A stretch of DNA of 64,000 bases, from the NCBI RefSeq assembly GCF_023195515.1, contig NZ_JALPKR020000002.1, forward strand, positions 5,371,001 to 5,435,000. The letters are read 5' to 3'. This stretch comes from Variovorax sp. S12S4 (GTDB taxonomy: Bacteria; Pseudomonadota; Gammaproteobacteria; Burkholderiales; Burkholderiaceae_C). The notes beneath the pieces were generated by a model that saw only the letters and a list, made by a program, of their open reading frames with translations, had not been told where the DNA came from and did no database searches. The position numbers were made by a program, and so were the translations under genes. This document shows positions 9,609 to 21,807 of this stretch, in pieces. Within the stretch, counting starts at the first letter, position 1, and the number at the start of each line of letters is the position of its first letter.

Positions 9609-10427
9609 ATGAAGACCCAGCCTTTCTCGTTCAATCGCCTGACCCGCCGCACTGCCCTGCTGGCGGCTGCGGCCGTTCTTGCCGGGTGCGGCAGCCTCGG
9701 CGGCCAGGCACCCGCCGGCGGCGACATCCACGTGATGACCTCGGGCGGCTTCACGGCCGCGTACAACGACCTTCGCCCGGGCTTCGAGCGCAGCAGCGGC
9801 CGCACGGTCAAGACCGCGTATGGCGCCTCCATGGGCAACGCGGAAGATTCGATCCCGAGCCGGCTCTCGCGCAACGAACCGGCCGACGTGGTGATCCTCG
9901 CGCGGCCCGCGCTCGACGCGCTGGTGGCGCAAGGCAAGGTGGTGCCGGGGAGCCAGGTCGACCTGGTGCGCTCGTCCATCGGCTTTGCGGTGCGCAAGGG
10001 CGCGCCCAAGCCCGACATCTCGACCGTGGACGCGCTCAAGCGCACGCTGCTGGCGGCGCCTTCCATCGCCTACTCGGCCAGTGCAAGCGGCACCTACTAC
10101 GAGACGGAGCTGCTCAAGAAGCTCGGCATCGAAGACCAGGTCAAGCCCAAGAGCAAGCGCATCCTGAGCGAGCGCGTGGGCACCGTGGTGGCACGCGGCG
10201 ACGCGGCGCTGGGCTTGCAGCAGGTGAGCGAGCTGCTCCCCATCGAAGGCATCGACTACATCGGCCCGCTGCCCGCGGAAGTGCAGCGCGTCACGGTGTT
10301 CTCGGCCGGCGTGGCCACGGCATCGAAGCAGCCCGATGCGGCACGCCAGCTCATTCGCTACCTCAACGCGCCCGCGGCAGCGCCGACCATCGCAAAGACC
10401 GGACTGGAGCCGATAACGGCACGCTGA
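9609..10427 (+). CDS. ModA-like substrate-binding lipoprotein
   Basis: A 272-residue extracytoplasmic solute-binding protein. Start at 9609 follows CAGGAGACACC. The N-terminus has NRLTRRTALL and a lipobox LAGC, so it is either a Tat-type or Sec lipoprotein. The body resembles molybdate-binding ModA proteins (VMTSGGFTAAYNDL, SRNEPADVVILA, SASGTYYETELLKKLGI). No ABC permease or ATPase lies nearby, so the transported ligand and partner are unknown, and an orphan function in sensing or scavenging is possible. A second binding-protein-like gene follows after 48 bp. Confidence 0.8.
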   Translation: MKTQPFSFNRLTRRTALLAAAAVLAGCGSLGGQAPAGGDIHVMTSGGFTAAYNDLRPGFERSSGRTVKTAYGASMGNAEDSIPSRLSRNEPADVVILARPALDALVAQGKVVPGSQVDLVRSSIGFAVRKGAPKPDISTVDALKRTLLAAPSIAYSASASGTYYETELLKKLGIEDQVKPKSKRILSERVGTVVARGDAALGLQQVSELLPIEGIDYIGPLPAEVQRVTVFSAGVATASKQPDAARQLIRYLNAPAAAPTIAKTGLEPITAR

Positions 10428-10475
10428 CGCATCGAAGCGGGTCAGTAAACTGGCGTACATCATCTTCCTGCAACG

Positions 10476-11249
10476 ATGGACGCCATGACCCAGCCGCAAC
10501 ACGCCATTGCACCCGCTCTTGTTTCCGCCTTCGCGCCCGGCGGCACGCTGCGCGCGTCAATCAACCTGGGCAACCCGATTCTTGCGAACAAGGACGCGGC
10601 CACGGGCGAACCGGTGGGCGTCTCGATCGATCTCGCACGCGAGTTCGCACGGCGGCTTGGCGTGGGCGTGGAGCTCGTGGTGTTCGAAAAGGCGGCGGCG
10701 TCGGTCGATGCGGTGAAGAACGAGAAGGCCGACATCGGCTTCTTCGCCATCGACCCCGCGCGCAGCGAAGGGTTGCTCTTCACTGCGCCCTATGTGCTGA
10801 TCGAAGGCAGCTACCTCGTGCGTGACTCGTCGGAGCTCACCGGCAACGAGCAAGTCGATCGCGCGGGTCATCGCATTTCGGTCGGTGCGGGCAGCGCCTA
10901 TGACCTGTTCCTCACGCGCGAGATCAAAGAGGCCGAGATCGTCCGGCTCCAGGGCGCGGCCGCTGCGTTGGCGGCACTGCGCTCGGGTGCGGTCGAAGTG
11001 GCGGCCGGCATTCGCCAGCTGCTCGAAGGCGAGGCACAGCGCGAACCAGGCGTGCGCGTGCTGCCCGGCCGCTTCATGGTGATCCAGCAGGCCATGGGCA
11101 CGCCCGCGAGCCGCGGTGCCGAGGCGCAGGCGCTGCTGGCGGCTTTTGTCGAGGAGATGAAGGCCAGCGGCTTTGTCGCCGATGCACTGGCGCGCCATCG
11201 CATCGAAGGTGCGATCGTGGCGCCTGCCTCCACTGGGGCGGCTCTGTAG
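10476..11249 (+). CDS. Family 3 solute-binding-like protein without signal peptide
   Basis: The 257-residue protein resembles amino-acid-type (SBP family 3) binding proteins: GVSIDLAREFARRLGV, ADIGFFAIDPARSEGLLFTAPYV. It has no visible signal peptide or lipobox at the N-terminus (MDAMTQPQHAIAPALV), so it is either cytoplasmic or mis-started; no good upstream start was seen. The start could also be the Met at 10485, and neither has a strong ribosome site. It lies 48 bp after the ModA-like gene on the same strand and may share its transcript. Confidence 0.75.
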   Translation: MDAMTQPQHAIAPALVSAFAPGGTLRASINLGNPILANKDAATGEPVGVSIDLAREFARRLGVGVELVVFEKAAASVDAVKNEKADIGFFAIDPARSEGLLFTAPYVLIEGSYLVRDSSELTGNEQVDRAGHRISVGAGSAYDLFLTREIKEAEIVRLQGAAAALAALRSGAVEVAAGIRQLLEGEAQREPGVRVLPGRFMVIQQAMGTPASRGAEAQALLAAFVEEMKASGFVADALARHRIEGAIVAPASTGAAL

Positions 11250-11264
11250 TTTTTTTAGCGCTGT

Positions 11265-11525
11265 TGTTCAGGGCTTGTGCAAAGGCCACCGGGTACTCCC
11301 CTCCGCGAATGTCCCCGGGGCTTCGCCCCTCCTCCTTTATTTCGCTGCGCGGAGCACCCGATGCCCTGTGCACTTGGGCACGCGGCTGGTGTAGCGCTGA
11401 TCAACCAGTGCTCTGAACACGCACCCGCTGGCGGGGTGCCTTGCGCAGCGAAATAAAGGAGGAGGCCGCAGGCCGGGGGACATTCGCGGAGAAAGGTACC
11501 CCGTCGGCGGGTGCGCGCCCTGAAT
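11265..11525. repeat. Long imperfect inverted repeat (about 70 bp arms)
   Basis: Arm one (about 11291-11359) and arm two (about 11432-11501) are inverted copies sharing blocks such as CTCCGCGAATGTCCCC and CCTCCTTTATTTCGCTGCGC, with a spacer of roughly 70 bp. The outer flanks also pair loosely (CAGGGC with GCGCCCTGA). No open frame of coding character lies inside. It looks like a dispersed intergenic palindrome or a non-autonomous mobile remnant. It follows the family 3 binding protein gene and may end its transcript. It fills most of the gap between 11250 and 11585. Confidence 0.8.
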
Positions 11526-11549
11526 GAACCCGAACCCGAACCCGAACCC
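11526..11549. repeat. Hexanucleotide tandem repeat (GAACCC)4
   Basis: Four perfect copies of GAACCC lie directly at the outer edge of the long inverted repeat. Such a short array can vary by slippage. No gene is affected. Confidence 0.8.
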
Positions 11550-11585
11550 GCGCCCTCTCCCTTCAACGCAAGCGCAAGCGCCGCA

Positions 11586-11996
11586 TTACAGCTTGTACGC
11601 CTCCACCGGCCCCTGCGAATAGAACAGGAAATAGCCTGTCTCGGTCTTGAAGCTGTTCTTCTGCCACCCCGGCGGCACCTTGAAGATGGCAAGCTGGTCG
11701 CTCGACACGCCGACGAAGGCGGTGTTCTCGGTGTCGGTGGTGATCCTGCGCCAGGCCTCGCGCGTCACCGGCTGCATCTGCATCTTGGGTTCGCTCCACT
11801 CGGGCGTTCGAACCTTGTCGCGCATGATGTAGCGGCCGCCCTGCCGCTCGATCTTCACCAGCTCTTTCAGCGCGCCGTTCTTCTTCACGGCATAGACGCC
11901 GACCAGCTCCGCCTCCGGTCCACCGCCCGCGCCGCAGCCTGACAACAACAGCAGTGCAGACACGCCGACCGCAAGGTAGCTCAATGTTCTCTTCAT
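11586..11996 (-). CDS. Small putative lipoprotein
   Basis: A 136-residue protein with a clear lipoprotein signal, MKRTLSYLAVGVSALLLLSGC, so it is probably anchored to the outer membrane. The mature part is mixed alpha/beta with no family I recognise (PPGWQKNSFKTETGYFLFYS near the end). It lies 11 bp downstream of the aminopeptidase gene on the same strand and probably shares its transcript, suggesting an envelope role next to a secreted peptidase. Confidence 0.8.
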   Translation of the reverse strand: MKRTLSYLAVGVSALLLLSGCGAGGGPEAELVGVYAVKKNGALKELVKIERQGGRYIMRDKVRTPEWSEPKMQMQPVTREAWRRITTDTENTAFVGVSSDQLAIFKVPPGWQKNSFKTETGYFLFYSQGPVEAYKL

Positions 11997-12007
11997 GGCG
12001 GTGCCCC

Positions 12008-14227
12008 TCAGCGCTTCTGGTTCTCGCGCAGCTTCAGGCTGCCCTGGTAGCGCAGCGCATGCGGGTAGTCTTCCTTGCCGCCGGCATCCTGCGCCATCAT
12101 CTTCTGCTGGCTTGCCTCCGTCTTGGCCAGGAGTGTCGATGGCAGGTTGATCACGCCCTTGATCTGGTCATACTGTCCCTGCGTGATGCGCCCCACCGAC
12201 AGCAGCCGGAATGCGTCCCGCTCGATGTTGAGCAGCAGCGGCTTGTTGTCGGCAAAGTTCTGCGCCTTCGCCAGCAAGTCGCTCCACGACTGCGTGCTGT
12301 AGTTGCTCACGTAGTAGTCCTGCCCGGTCGGCCCGGCAAGCACCGCGGTGCAGCCCGGAAGCTCCAGCTGCGTGGTGCTGGTCGCCATGACAAAGGTCTT
12401 GCGCTGCTCCATCGCATCGCCATAGGCCAGCGTCACCGGAATGGTCCACGACGACGCCGGATAGGCGTTCTGGTTGGGGAACGGCTCCTGGGCGATCGAC
12501 ACGAAGGTGCGGTCGCCCGCGCATTGCGCGTCCACGGTCAAAAGGGGCACGCCGGTCTGCCGGATGAAGCTGTCGCCGATGTCGGCCACCCTCTTGCCGC
12601 CACTGGCTTTCTCAATGGAGTTCCACAGCCGCGAGGGCGTGGCATTGCCGAATGCGTAGTCCTTCAAGTAGATCTGCAAGCCCTTCTGCATCGCTTCTTC
12701 GCCGATGTAGTTCTGCACCATCTCCAGCACGTGGCTGCCCTTGTTGTAGACGAAGATCGAAGGGCTGATGAAGCCGAACGAACCCGCGTCGTTGAGGTTG
12801 CGCTGCACCGGCACCGCCGTGTCCTTCAGGTCGGCCACGATCACGCTGTGCTTGTCGAGCACGTAGTCGGAGAAGCTGTAATAGTTCGGATGGAATTTGA
12901 TCGTGGTGCGGCGGTCGAACCAGCGCGCGAACGATTCGTTGAGCCACACGTTGTCCCACCAGTCGAGCGTGACCAGGTCGCCGAACCACTGGTGCGCAAT
13001 TTCGTGCGTGACCACCGTCACCGAATACAGCGTGGGCGTGTCGCCCGGCTTGGTGAGCACGCGGTCGGCAAACTCGAAGATCGAGCCCCAGTTCTCCATG
13101 CCGCCGAAGCCGGTGTTCGGCTTGTTGTCGTAGCTGTCGTTGGCCGCCACGGTGTCGAACTTCTTGAACGGCAGCGGAATGCCGGTGTAGTTGTAGTAGT
13201 AGTCCATGGCCACCTTGGTCCACTCCATGGCAAAGGTGGCCCAGGTGGAACGGCCCGGCGGCGTGAACCAGCGCAGCGGCATCTCGCTGCCGTCCAGCGG
13301 GTTCTTGAAGGTGTCCGAAAGAATGTCGAACTTGCCGCCGCCGAAGAAGGCCAGATACATCGGCATGGAAGGCGTCTTCTCGAACGCCACCTGCTGGTAG
13401 CCGTCGGGCAGCTTGACGGCCGACTTCTGCGCGGCATTCGACACCGTTTGCCAGTCGCCCGGCACCTCGGCGGAAATCTCGAAGGTATGGCGAAACGCCG
13501 GCTCGTCCCAACCCGGGAACCATTGCCGCGCAAAGTTGGTTTCGCCCTGCGTCACGATGGCATCGCTGCTCACGCCCTCGGGCGTGGAAAGGCCCACCTT
13601 GAAGATGCCGGTTGCCGCCGAGCAGAACGGGTTGCGCGCCATCTCGTCGGGCGGGCAGTACTCCGCGTCGGAGAACTGGATCTTGCCGTCCCACTCCATG
13701 TGCAGCAGGTACTTGCCCTTGGCAATCTGCCCGTCGTTGCGCCGCAGCTGTACGAAGTCGCCCAGCGTCTGGGGCGTGGGCACCAGCGCAATCACCTCGG
13801 AGGGATTCGACAGCTTGCGCAAGGTGGTGCGGCCGTTGGCAAACTTCAGGTTGTGCGCGGCCACCACGATGGCGTCTACCGGCTTGAGCACTTCTATCTC
13901 CACGTCGCCGCGCCCCACAAAGGTCTTGAGCGCGGCATCGGGCCTGAACCAGAGCTTGTAGTTGATGGGCCAGACGGTATCGGGCAACTCCATCGGCTTC
14001 ACGGAGCGGTCGACCTGGGCCAGCGCCGCATCGGGCGCGAGAGCGGGTCCGTCGTCGGGCGCCTTGGGCGACGCCGCACTGTCTGCCGATGGCCCCGGGG
14101 CACTCAGTGCTGTGCCTCCCAAGGAGGATTCGCCGCCGCCTCCTCCGCCGCCGCAGGCTGCCAGCGCGGCAAGAGTCACGGCGGTAATGGCAAGGTTGTT
14201 GACGACTGGCTTGACAAGTTTCTTCAT
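12008..14227 (-). CDS. M1 family aminopeptidase, lipoprotein
   Basis: A zinc aminopeptidase of the M1 (PepN-like) family, 739 residues from the start at 14227. The N-terminus is a lipoprotein signal ending LAALAAC followed by seven Gly. The exopeptidase motif GGMEN and the zinc site HEIAH (residues 408-412) with the third ligand in WLNES (Glu431, spacing 18 as required) are intact, so the enzyme should be active. Unlike cytosolic PepN it is exported, so it probably trims peptides in the periplasm or at the cell surface. The upstream frame to 14410 lacks coding character; AGAGG lies before the chosen ATG. Confidence 0.92.
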   Translation of the reverse strand: MKKLVKPVVNNLAITAVTLAALAACGGGGGGGESSLGGTALSAPGPSADSAASPKAPDDGPALAPDAALAQVDRSVKPMELPDTVWPINYKLWFRPDAALKTFVGRGDVEIEVLKPVDAIVVAAHNLKFANGRTTLRKLSNPSEVIALVPTPQTLGDFVQLRRNDGQIAKGKYLLHMEWDGKIQFSDAEYCPPDEMARNPFCSAATGIFKVGLSTPEGVSSDAIVTQGETNFARQWFPGWDEPAFRHTFEISAEVPGDWQTVSNAAQKSAVKLPDGYQQVAFEKTPSMPMYLAFFGGGKFDILSDTFKNPLDGSEMPLRWFTPPGRSTWATFAMEWTKVAMDYYYNYTGIPLPFKKFDTVAANDSYDNKPNTGFGGMENWGSIFEFADRVLTKPGDTPTLYSVTVVTHEIAHQWFGDLVTLDWWDNVWLNESFARWFDRRTTIKFHPNYYSFSDYVLDKHSVIVADLKDTAVPVQRNLNDAGSFGFISPSIFVYNKGSHVLEMVQNYIGEEAMQKGLQIYLKDYAFGNATPSRLWNSIEKASGGKRVADIGDSFIRQTGVPLLTVDAQCAGDRTFVSIAQEPFPNQNAYPASSWTIPVTLAYGDAMEQRKTFVMATSTTQLELPGCTAVLAGPTGQDYYVSNYSTQSWSDLLAKAQNFADNKPLLLNIERDAFRLLSVGRITQGQYDQIKGVINLPSTLLAKTEASQQKMMAQDAGGKEDYPHALRYQGSLKLRENQKR

Positions 14228-14912
14228 GATGATCGCCTCTTGGTAAAGACAGGCACCGCCCCGCATGTACCGGCGGATAGCCGGCCGTGCGCGAGCGCGC
14301 GCGGTGATGAATGGAATGGAATGGAACTGAACATCGAACGAGCAGGCAGCACCGCGCCCTCCCGGCGAACGAAACGTTCGCAGGAAAACGCGAGCAACGC
14401 CGAGCCACACCGCGGTCAGGCAGGTGGTCCCAGGATGCGGGGAGCGAGGGGTTCCATTCCCGTCGATGCGCGAGGGCGATGGAAGGCTGTGCGGGCCGAG
14501 CCTGAATGCTCGAGAAGGTGGCCTAGCGCGCGCGCGTCAACGCTGCGTTTTCAGCGGCGTGGCTGGCGGTGTGTTCTATCTCGCGCTCGACTGCATATTC
14601 ACTTGCCGCGAAGGCGTGAAATCGGAGTTGCGACGGCAAGTTCTTGTGGGCTGTTATGAATAGCTTCACGTGCGCTCTCCCTCCTTGGAAGTGCGAACAT
14701 TTTTAGCTGATCGAATGCAACAGCGTCAACGAAGTACGGAACTTTTCCCTCTCAAAATGTTCGCGCGCCATACGACAAAGGGAGTCATTGAACGCATGCA
14801 AGCAATGCACTACGAAGATGGTTCCTTCTTCTTTTTGAACGCGCTTGGCGGCGGCGAAACCGGCGCATGCCATGTGACCATGCAGCCACAGATGCATGCA
14901 TTCATTGCGGCG
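14228..14912. other. Intergenic region, no supported gene
   Basis: About 685 bp between the aminopeptidase and panE-like genes. Short frames exist on both strands but none has a ribosome site plus convincing composition. The left part has a GGAAT microsatellite near 14308 and the right part (14640-14830) is noticeably AT-richer than its surroundings. It should hold the aminopeptidase promoter. Confidence 0.6.
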
Positions 14913-15943
14913 TTAAAGCCAGAGCGCGTCTTGCAATTGCCGTGCGGTCCAGCGCCTGGGCTGCCGCGGCCACTCTTCGAGCAACGCCGACATCCTTGCG
15001 TTGCGCGGCGCTTCCATGTCCTGGTCGTGCGCAAGCCGCACGACCTCGCCGCTGAGCGCATCGATTTCGGTGCGCCGCCCGAGTGCCAGGTCGTCCGCCA
15101 TGCTGGAGCGTGCATTGGCATCGATGCGCAGCATGCGCGCCGCAACGATGCGAAACAGCCAGTCGGGCAGCCGCAGCACTGTTGAGAGCCGCCGCGCCGG
15201 TACCGCGGCCACCTGTGCGGGCGCAATGCCGGCGCTGCCGAGCACACCCAGCGCCTCATCGATCAGCGCGGCAAAGCAGCACCGGTAGCCGCGCTGCAGC
15301 AGCTCATCGCGCAGCGGCAGGCCCGAGAGCGCGTTGACGGGATTGTTGAGATTGAGCAGCAGCTTGCCCCATTGCACGGGCAGCAGGTCGGCGTACAGGT
15401 CGAGGGGAATGCCGGCACGCTCGAACACCGGCAGCCAGGGCCGTAGAGCCGCGTCGTCCTTTGCGGCCAGCCGCCCTGCCGTGCCCCGGTGGAAGGCGCC
15501 CGGCCCCGTTTCCGCCACGTTGTAGGGCACCATGCCGGGCAGCAAGCCGAGCGTGGGGCCGGCCTTCGATGCCTCTTTGCAATTGGAAATGCCGTTCTGC
15601 AGCGAGACGACCGTGGTGCCCGCGGGCAGCGCAAAGGCAAGCTCAGCGGCCGCCTCGGCCGTGGCTCCGCTCTTCACGCACAACAGAACCAGCGCCGGCG
15701 TGGCACCGACAGGCACCTGGTCACTCAGGCGCAGGCTGGCAGCGGGCAAGCGGTGCGAGCCGCCTTCCAGATCGCTGAGCGCAAGGCCGTGCGCCGCAAG
15801 GCTTTGCAGCACGCGCGGGCGGCCGACAAAAGTAACCGGAACACCGGCCGCGGCAAGGCTGCCGCCGATGAAGCAACCGATGGTGCCCGCTCCCATCACC
15901 AGCACTTCGCCGGGAGGGGAGCCGAGCACCTCGGTGGCGGCCA

Positions 15944-15944
<1 letters not shown>
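14913..15944 (-). CDS. panE: 2-dehydropantoate 2-reductase family protein
   Basis: NADPH-dependent reductase of the ketopantoate reductase family; the classic member makes pantoate for coenzyme A. The 343-residue protein has the Rossmann motif VMGAGTIGCFIGG at residues 15-27, the family stretch VVSLQNGISN, and the Lys-containing WGKLLLNLNNPVNALSG. The length is slightly above the usual 300. Its start codon overlaps the alaS stop codon by one base (TGATG), so it is translationally coupled to alaS. Several paralogues with other substrates exist in such genomes, so the pantoate role is likely but not certain. Confidence 0.85.
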
Positions 15945-18568
<2,624 letters not shown>

Positions 18569-18822
18569 CTTTGGATTTCGTCTTCTGTCGAGGGCGGCCT
18601 GGCGATGGCGACCCTCTCGTCGAACCCACTGCGTCGAACCGACCTAACTGCTTGATTTGCTTGAACAAACGATTATAGGTTTGGCTACCGCCCCGCGCCT
18701 TGCCGGGGCCGCAGTCAGCTGGCCGTGGGGAGCGCCGCTACCATGGGCCGCCCGGGGAGAACCAAATGCGTTCGGCTTCGTCCCAATGGCTTTTTCATCC
18801 CGACGTGAATCAAGGAGCATGC

Positions 18823-19644
18823 ATGGCAGGTCATGAGGCGCCACACTGGAAGATCGAGGATCTGGAGTTTTCGCGCATTGCGCGCGACGAAGTCCGCCGG
18901 GACGAGAATCTTTTCTACCTCGTTGCCTCCGCCTCCTTCATTGAAAGCGGCTCGGACCTCTACACCCAGAACCTGGTCGATTTTTTTCGCGGCGACGACG
19001 AGGTGACCGACTGGCTCACCCACCACTGGGAGGCCGAGGAACTGCAGCACGGCAAGGCCCTGCGCGCCTACGTGGCCCATGTGTGGCCCGAGTTCGACTG
19101 GGAAGCCGCCTACCGCGGCTTTCTCGATGAATACGCCACCTACTGCAAGGTCGAGCTGCTCGCCCCCACGCGCGGGCTCGAAATGACGGCACGCTGCGTG
19201 GTCGAAACCGGCACCGCCACCTACTACCGCGCCATGGCGCGCAGCACGGACGAACCGGTGCTGCGCGATCTGGCCAGCCGCATTGCGGCCGACGAGGTGA
19301 GCCACTACAAGCATTTCTACCGCTTTTTTCGCCGCTACCGCGATGAGGAGCGGCTCAGCCGCTTCCGCGTGCTGGGCACCATCGGCCGGCGCACGCTGGA
19401 GCTGAAAAGCGAAGACGCCGACTGCGCCATTCGCCACGTGGTGCGCACCCGTTCGCCCGAGCGCGCTGGCGACACCGCCTTTGTCCAGCAGCTGAGCGCC
19501 CGCCTGAACAGCACCGTGCGCACAAACCTGAGCGCCGGCGCCACCCTCAAGATGCTGATGCGCCCGCTGGAACTGCCGGCCGGGGTGCAAACCATGATCC
19601 AGTACCCCATCAGGCAGTTCATGGAGCATGTTTTCCTGCGTTGA
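18823..19644 (+). CDS. Ferritin-like di-iron protein
   Basis: A 273-residue helical protein with two di-iron-type half motifs, EAEELQH near residue 70 and DEVSHYKHF near residue 155, as in ferritin-like or acyl-ACP desaturase-like domains. The start at 18823 follows AAGGAG closely. It has no signal peptide. Substrate is unknown; proteins of this kind may be oxidases or desaturase-like enzymes. It is divergent from alaS and stands alone on this strand. Confidence 0.8.
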   Translation: MAGHEAPHWKIEDLEFSRIARDEVRRDENLFYLVASASFIESGSDLYTQNLVDFFRGDDEVTDWLTHHWEAEELQHGKALRAYVAHVWPEFDWEAAYRGFLDEYATYCKVELLAPTRGLEMTARCVVETGTATYYRAMARSTDEPVLRDLASRIAADEVSHYKHFYRFFRRYRDEERLSRFRVLGTIGRRTLELKSEDADCAIRHVVRTRSPERAGDTAFVQQLSARLNSTVRTNLSAGATLKMLMRPLELPAGVQTMIQYPIRQFMEHVFLR

Positions 19645-19737
19645 TGAGGCTGGCGGCCGGCTGCAAGGGGTGAATTCGCTCACAAATTCCAAGAACGCAG
19701 ATGTATACTTTAGAGGTACTTTGCTGGATTTAGCGAA

Positions 19738-20136
19738 ATGCCTGAATTTGCCCCAAGAAATGCCCGCCTCGAATGGGCGTCGCTGTTCGCCGCCGAATGG
19801 ACGCGGCTGGCCGGTGGGCGGGCCGATCATGAATTTTTGATCGACCAGGGCCTCAGCCTGGTGCGGGTGGTGGGCGATCGGCAACCCGCCGACGTGGCGC
19901 GCCAGCATTTCGAAAACACGCCCGAGCCCGAGCAGTTGGTGCGCGACCCCGAGACCAATTTCACCGCGCTGGCGGCCGAGGTCGGCATCATCAAGCCGGG
20001 TGAACGGCTCGACCAGATGCACATCGAGTTCGCCCACGGCATTGCCGAACTGTGCGCTGCGGTGGGTGACGGCTACGGCGATTCGGCCTCGGCCAATGCG
20101 GGCCGGCACATCAGGGCGCTGTACGGCCCTGTTTGA
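19738..20136 (+). CDS. Hypothetical protein
   Basis: A 132-residue soluble protein (begins MPEFAPRNARLEWASLF) with no domain I recognise. Coding character is good through the whole frame, with typical high third-position GC. It lies 93 bp after the ferritin-like gene on the same strand. The ribosome site before 19738 is weak, and the sequence just upstream (19670-19737) is AT-rich and may hold its own promoter. Confidence 0.65.
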   Translation: MPEFAPRNARLEWASLFAAEWTRLAGGRADHEFLIDQGLSLVRVVGDRQPADVARQHFENTPEPEQLVRDPETNFTALAAEVGIIKPGERLDQMHIEFAHGIAELCAAVGDGYGDSASANAGRHIRALYGPV

Positions 20137-20157
20137 AGACTCGGCTTCTTTTGCCCT

Positions 20158-20457
20158 TCAGCCGAGCTTTGGCAGCCCGAAGCCGAACCCGAACACCGGT
20201 CCACTCTTCTTCGCTGGTTTCGCCAGGCCGGGCTCTTCTTGCTCCCGAGGCCCCAGGTCGAGGTCTTCGATCATCTTCTGCAGCTCGACCAGGCCCGCGG
20301 CCATCGCGGCCTTGTAGGTCTTCATCGCCCTCGGCTGCTGGCGCAGCACGCTCCAGCCCTGCCCCAGCTCCTCGTCGCCAAGCTCGACCAGGCGCCAGCG
20401 ATAGGCGCCCTCTTCCACTTCGATGACGGTGACGGCAATGCTCCGGAGCGTTGACAT
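20158..20457 (-). CDS. Hypothetical protein with Gly-Phe tail
   Basis: A 99-residue protein starting MSTLRSIAVTVIEV. It appears to be a small alpha/beta domain (YRWRLVELGDEELGQGWSVL) followed by a linker helix and a tail GFGFGLPKLG. A TTG start eight codons upstream is possible but has no better ribosome site. No family recognised. Converges with the preceding gene. Confidence 0.65.
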   Translation of the reverse strand: MSTLRSIAVTVIEVEEGAYRWRLVELGDEELGQGWSVLRQQPRAMKTYKAAMAAGLVELQKMIEDLDLGPREQEEPGLAKPAKKSGPVFGFGFGLPKLG

Positions 20458-20556
20458 CGCCGGATCGTCGGCGATGCGCAAGCCGCACCGTGTCGGACGA
20501 GCGCGGTTTCTCGCTGCTTCGGCATTCTTCAGGCCTTCTTCCGGCCTTCCGGTCAG

Positions 20557-20922
20557 TCAGATCGGCGCGCCGGATTCCGATTCAGGTGCCGGGCAGCAGC
20601 TGCAAACCGGAGCGTTCGGCTGATGGGGAGCGCCGCATCGGATGCATTGCTTTCGGCGCCGCCTGGCTGCCCGCCATGTCGTTGCGGGCCGCATCCGTTC
20701 GGTGCGCAACTTCATGATCTCGGCAATGCCGTCTTCGGTGATTGCCGTGACGATGGCGGTCCGCGCCATGTTGAACTTGCCGGATGGGTCGATGGCCGGT
20801 GCAATTTCCGCTTCTACCAAGCCAGTGGCCTTGAGAACCGAAACATGCTTGATTTCTTCGGGCCTCACGATCTCGGCAGGCAACTCCACATGCTGGAGCC
20901 GCAGCAAGAAGAGCAGGTGCAT
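20557..20922 (-). CDS. Small paralogous family protein, copy A, with zinc ribbon
   Basis: A 121-residue protein, first of three relatives within 3 kb. Shared core: short hydrophobic start, LP..V.RPE.IKHVSVLKATGL, then VEAEI and ARTAIVTAITEDGIAEI. Copy A alone adds a C-terminal Arg-rich linker and a zinc ribbon CIRCGAPHQPNAPVCSCC. GAGGGG precedes the ATG. The regular ITEDGIAEI segment resembles the tail of a compact winged-helix-like or HTH-type fold, but I do not recognise the family and function is unknown. Confidence 0.7.
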   Translation of the reverse strand: MHLLFLLRLQHVELPAEIVRPEEIKHVSVLKATGLVEAEIAPAIDPSGKFNMARTAIVTAITEDGIAEIMKLRTERMRPATTWRAARRRRKQCIRCGAPHQPNAPVCSCCPAPESESGAPI

Positions 20923-21099
20923 TTCTTGATCCCCTCAACGAATGCTTTTTGTTGAACCTGAGGGTGCCGGATTGTTTTGAGGCAATGTGACGGTGTCTAC
21001 ATTAGTTGGGCAAAAAAGTCGGGTTTGCGCGGGTGGCGCACCATGCCGAGCCATGAACCCGACATCTCCCGCGGCAGCACCCCGCTCACGAGAGGCCTC

Positions 21100-21621
21100 A
21101 TGACCAAAGAAGCGTTCGAACGATCCGCCGCGTCTGGCGGAATGCATCACCGGCTGGCTGCGATGGCCGGCAACTGGGAAGGCCGCTTCCGGCTCTGGTT
21201 CGAGCCCGGCAAACCGGCTGATGAATCGGTACAGCGCGGCACCATCCGCCTCGTCGGCCGCGGCCGGTTCCTGCTGCACGAGTACGAAGGCCGTTGCAGC
21301 GGCGAGCCTTTCGAGGGTGTCGCGCTCTGGGGCTACCACCTCGATGAAGACACCTTCGAGTGCGCCTGGGGCGAGAGCTTCGGCACTGGCACGTCGATCA
21401 TGTTCAGCACCGGCCGAGTGGAGGACGGGCGCTTCGGCGCGCTGGGCAGCTACGGCACCGGCACGGGCGGGGAACGCTGGGGCTGGCGCACCGAGGTGTC
21501 GCAGCCTGGCGCGGAACACCTGGACATTCGCATGTTCAACATCACGCCGGGCGGGGAGGAAGCGCTTGCGGTCGAGGTGAACTACAGGCGGGTGCCTGCA
21601 TCGTCATCCGACTCAAGTTAA
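21100..21621 (+). CDS. DUF1579-like protein
   Basis: A 173-residue protein resembling the DUF1579 family, beta-rich lipocalin-like proteins of unknown function (LAAMAGNWEGRFRLWFEPG, GRGRFLLHEYEG, GYHLDEDTFECAW). I start it at 21100 because AGAGG precedes this ATG; a frame extending to 20977 is possible but its first 40 residues lack family likeness. No signal peptide. Probably chromosomal rather than phage-borne. Confidence 0.75.
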   Translation: MTKEAFERSAASGGMHHRLAAMAGNWEGRFRLWFEPGKPADESVQRGTIRLVGRGRFLLHEYEGRCSGEPFEGVALWGYHLDEDTFECAWGESFGTGTSIMFSTGRVEDGRFGALGSYGTGTGGERWGWRTEVSQPGAEHLDIRMFNITPGGEEALAVEVNYRRVPASSSDSS

Positions 21622-21807
21622 ATGGCACTCAGACCGAAGGCAAAGAAGGCCAGCCCAGCAGTAAGTGTGAAATATTTCTCAGAAATGGTTCTAACTTATA
21701 AGCAAGTAGTGGCGACCGAGTTGCACTTGTAGCTACATTCCGCCGACCAGAAATGGCCGGCATTTCCTGGCAGATCGAAGAACAAGCGCCGGCACTCGGA
21801 GACTCGA

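Noticed and set aside
14670..15185. A 171-codon + strand frame in the gap before the panE-like gene
   Set aside because: Half of it is antisense to the panE-like gene; the rest lacks a ribosome site and looks non-coding.
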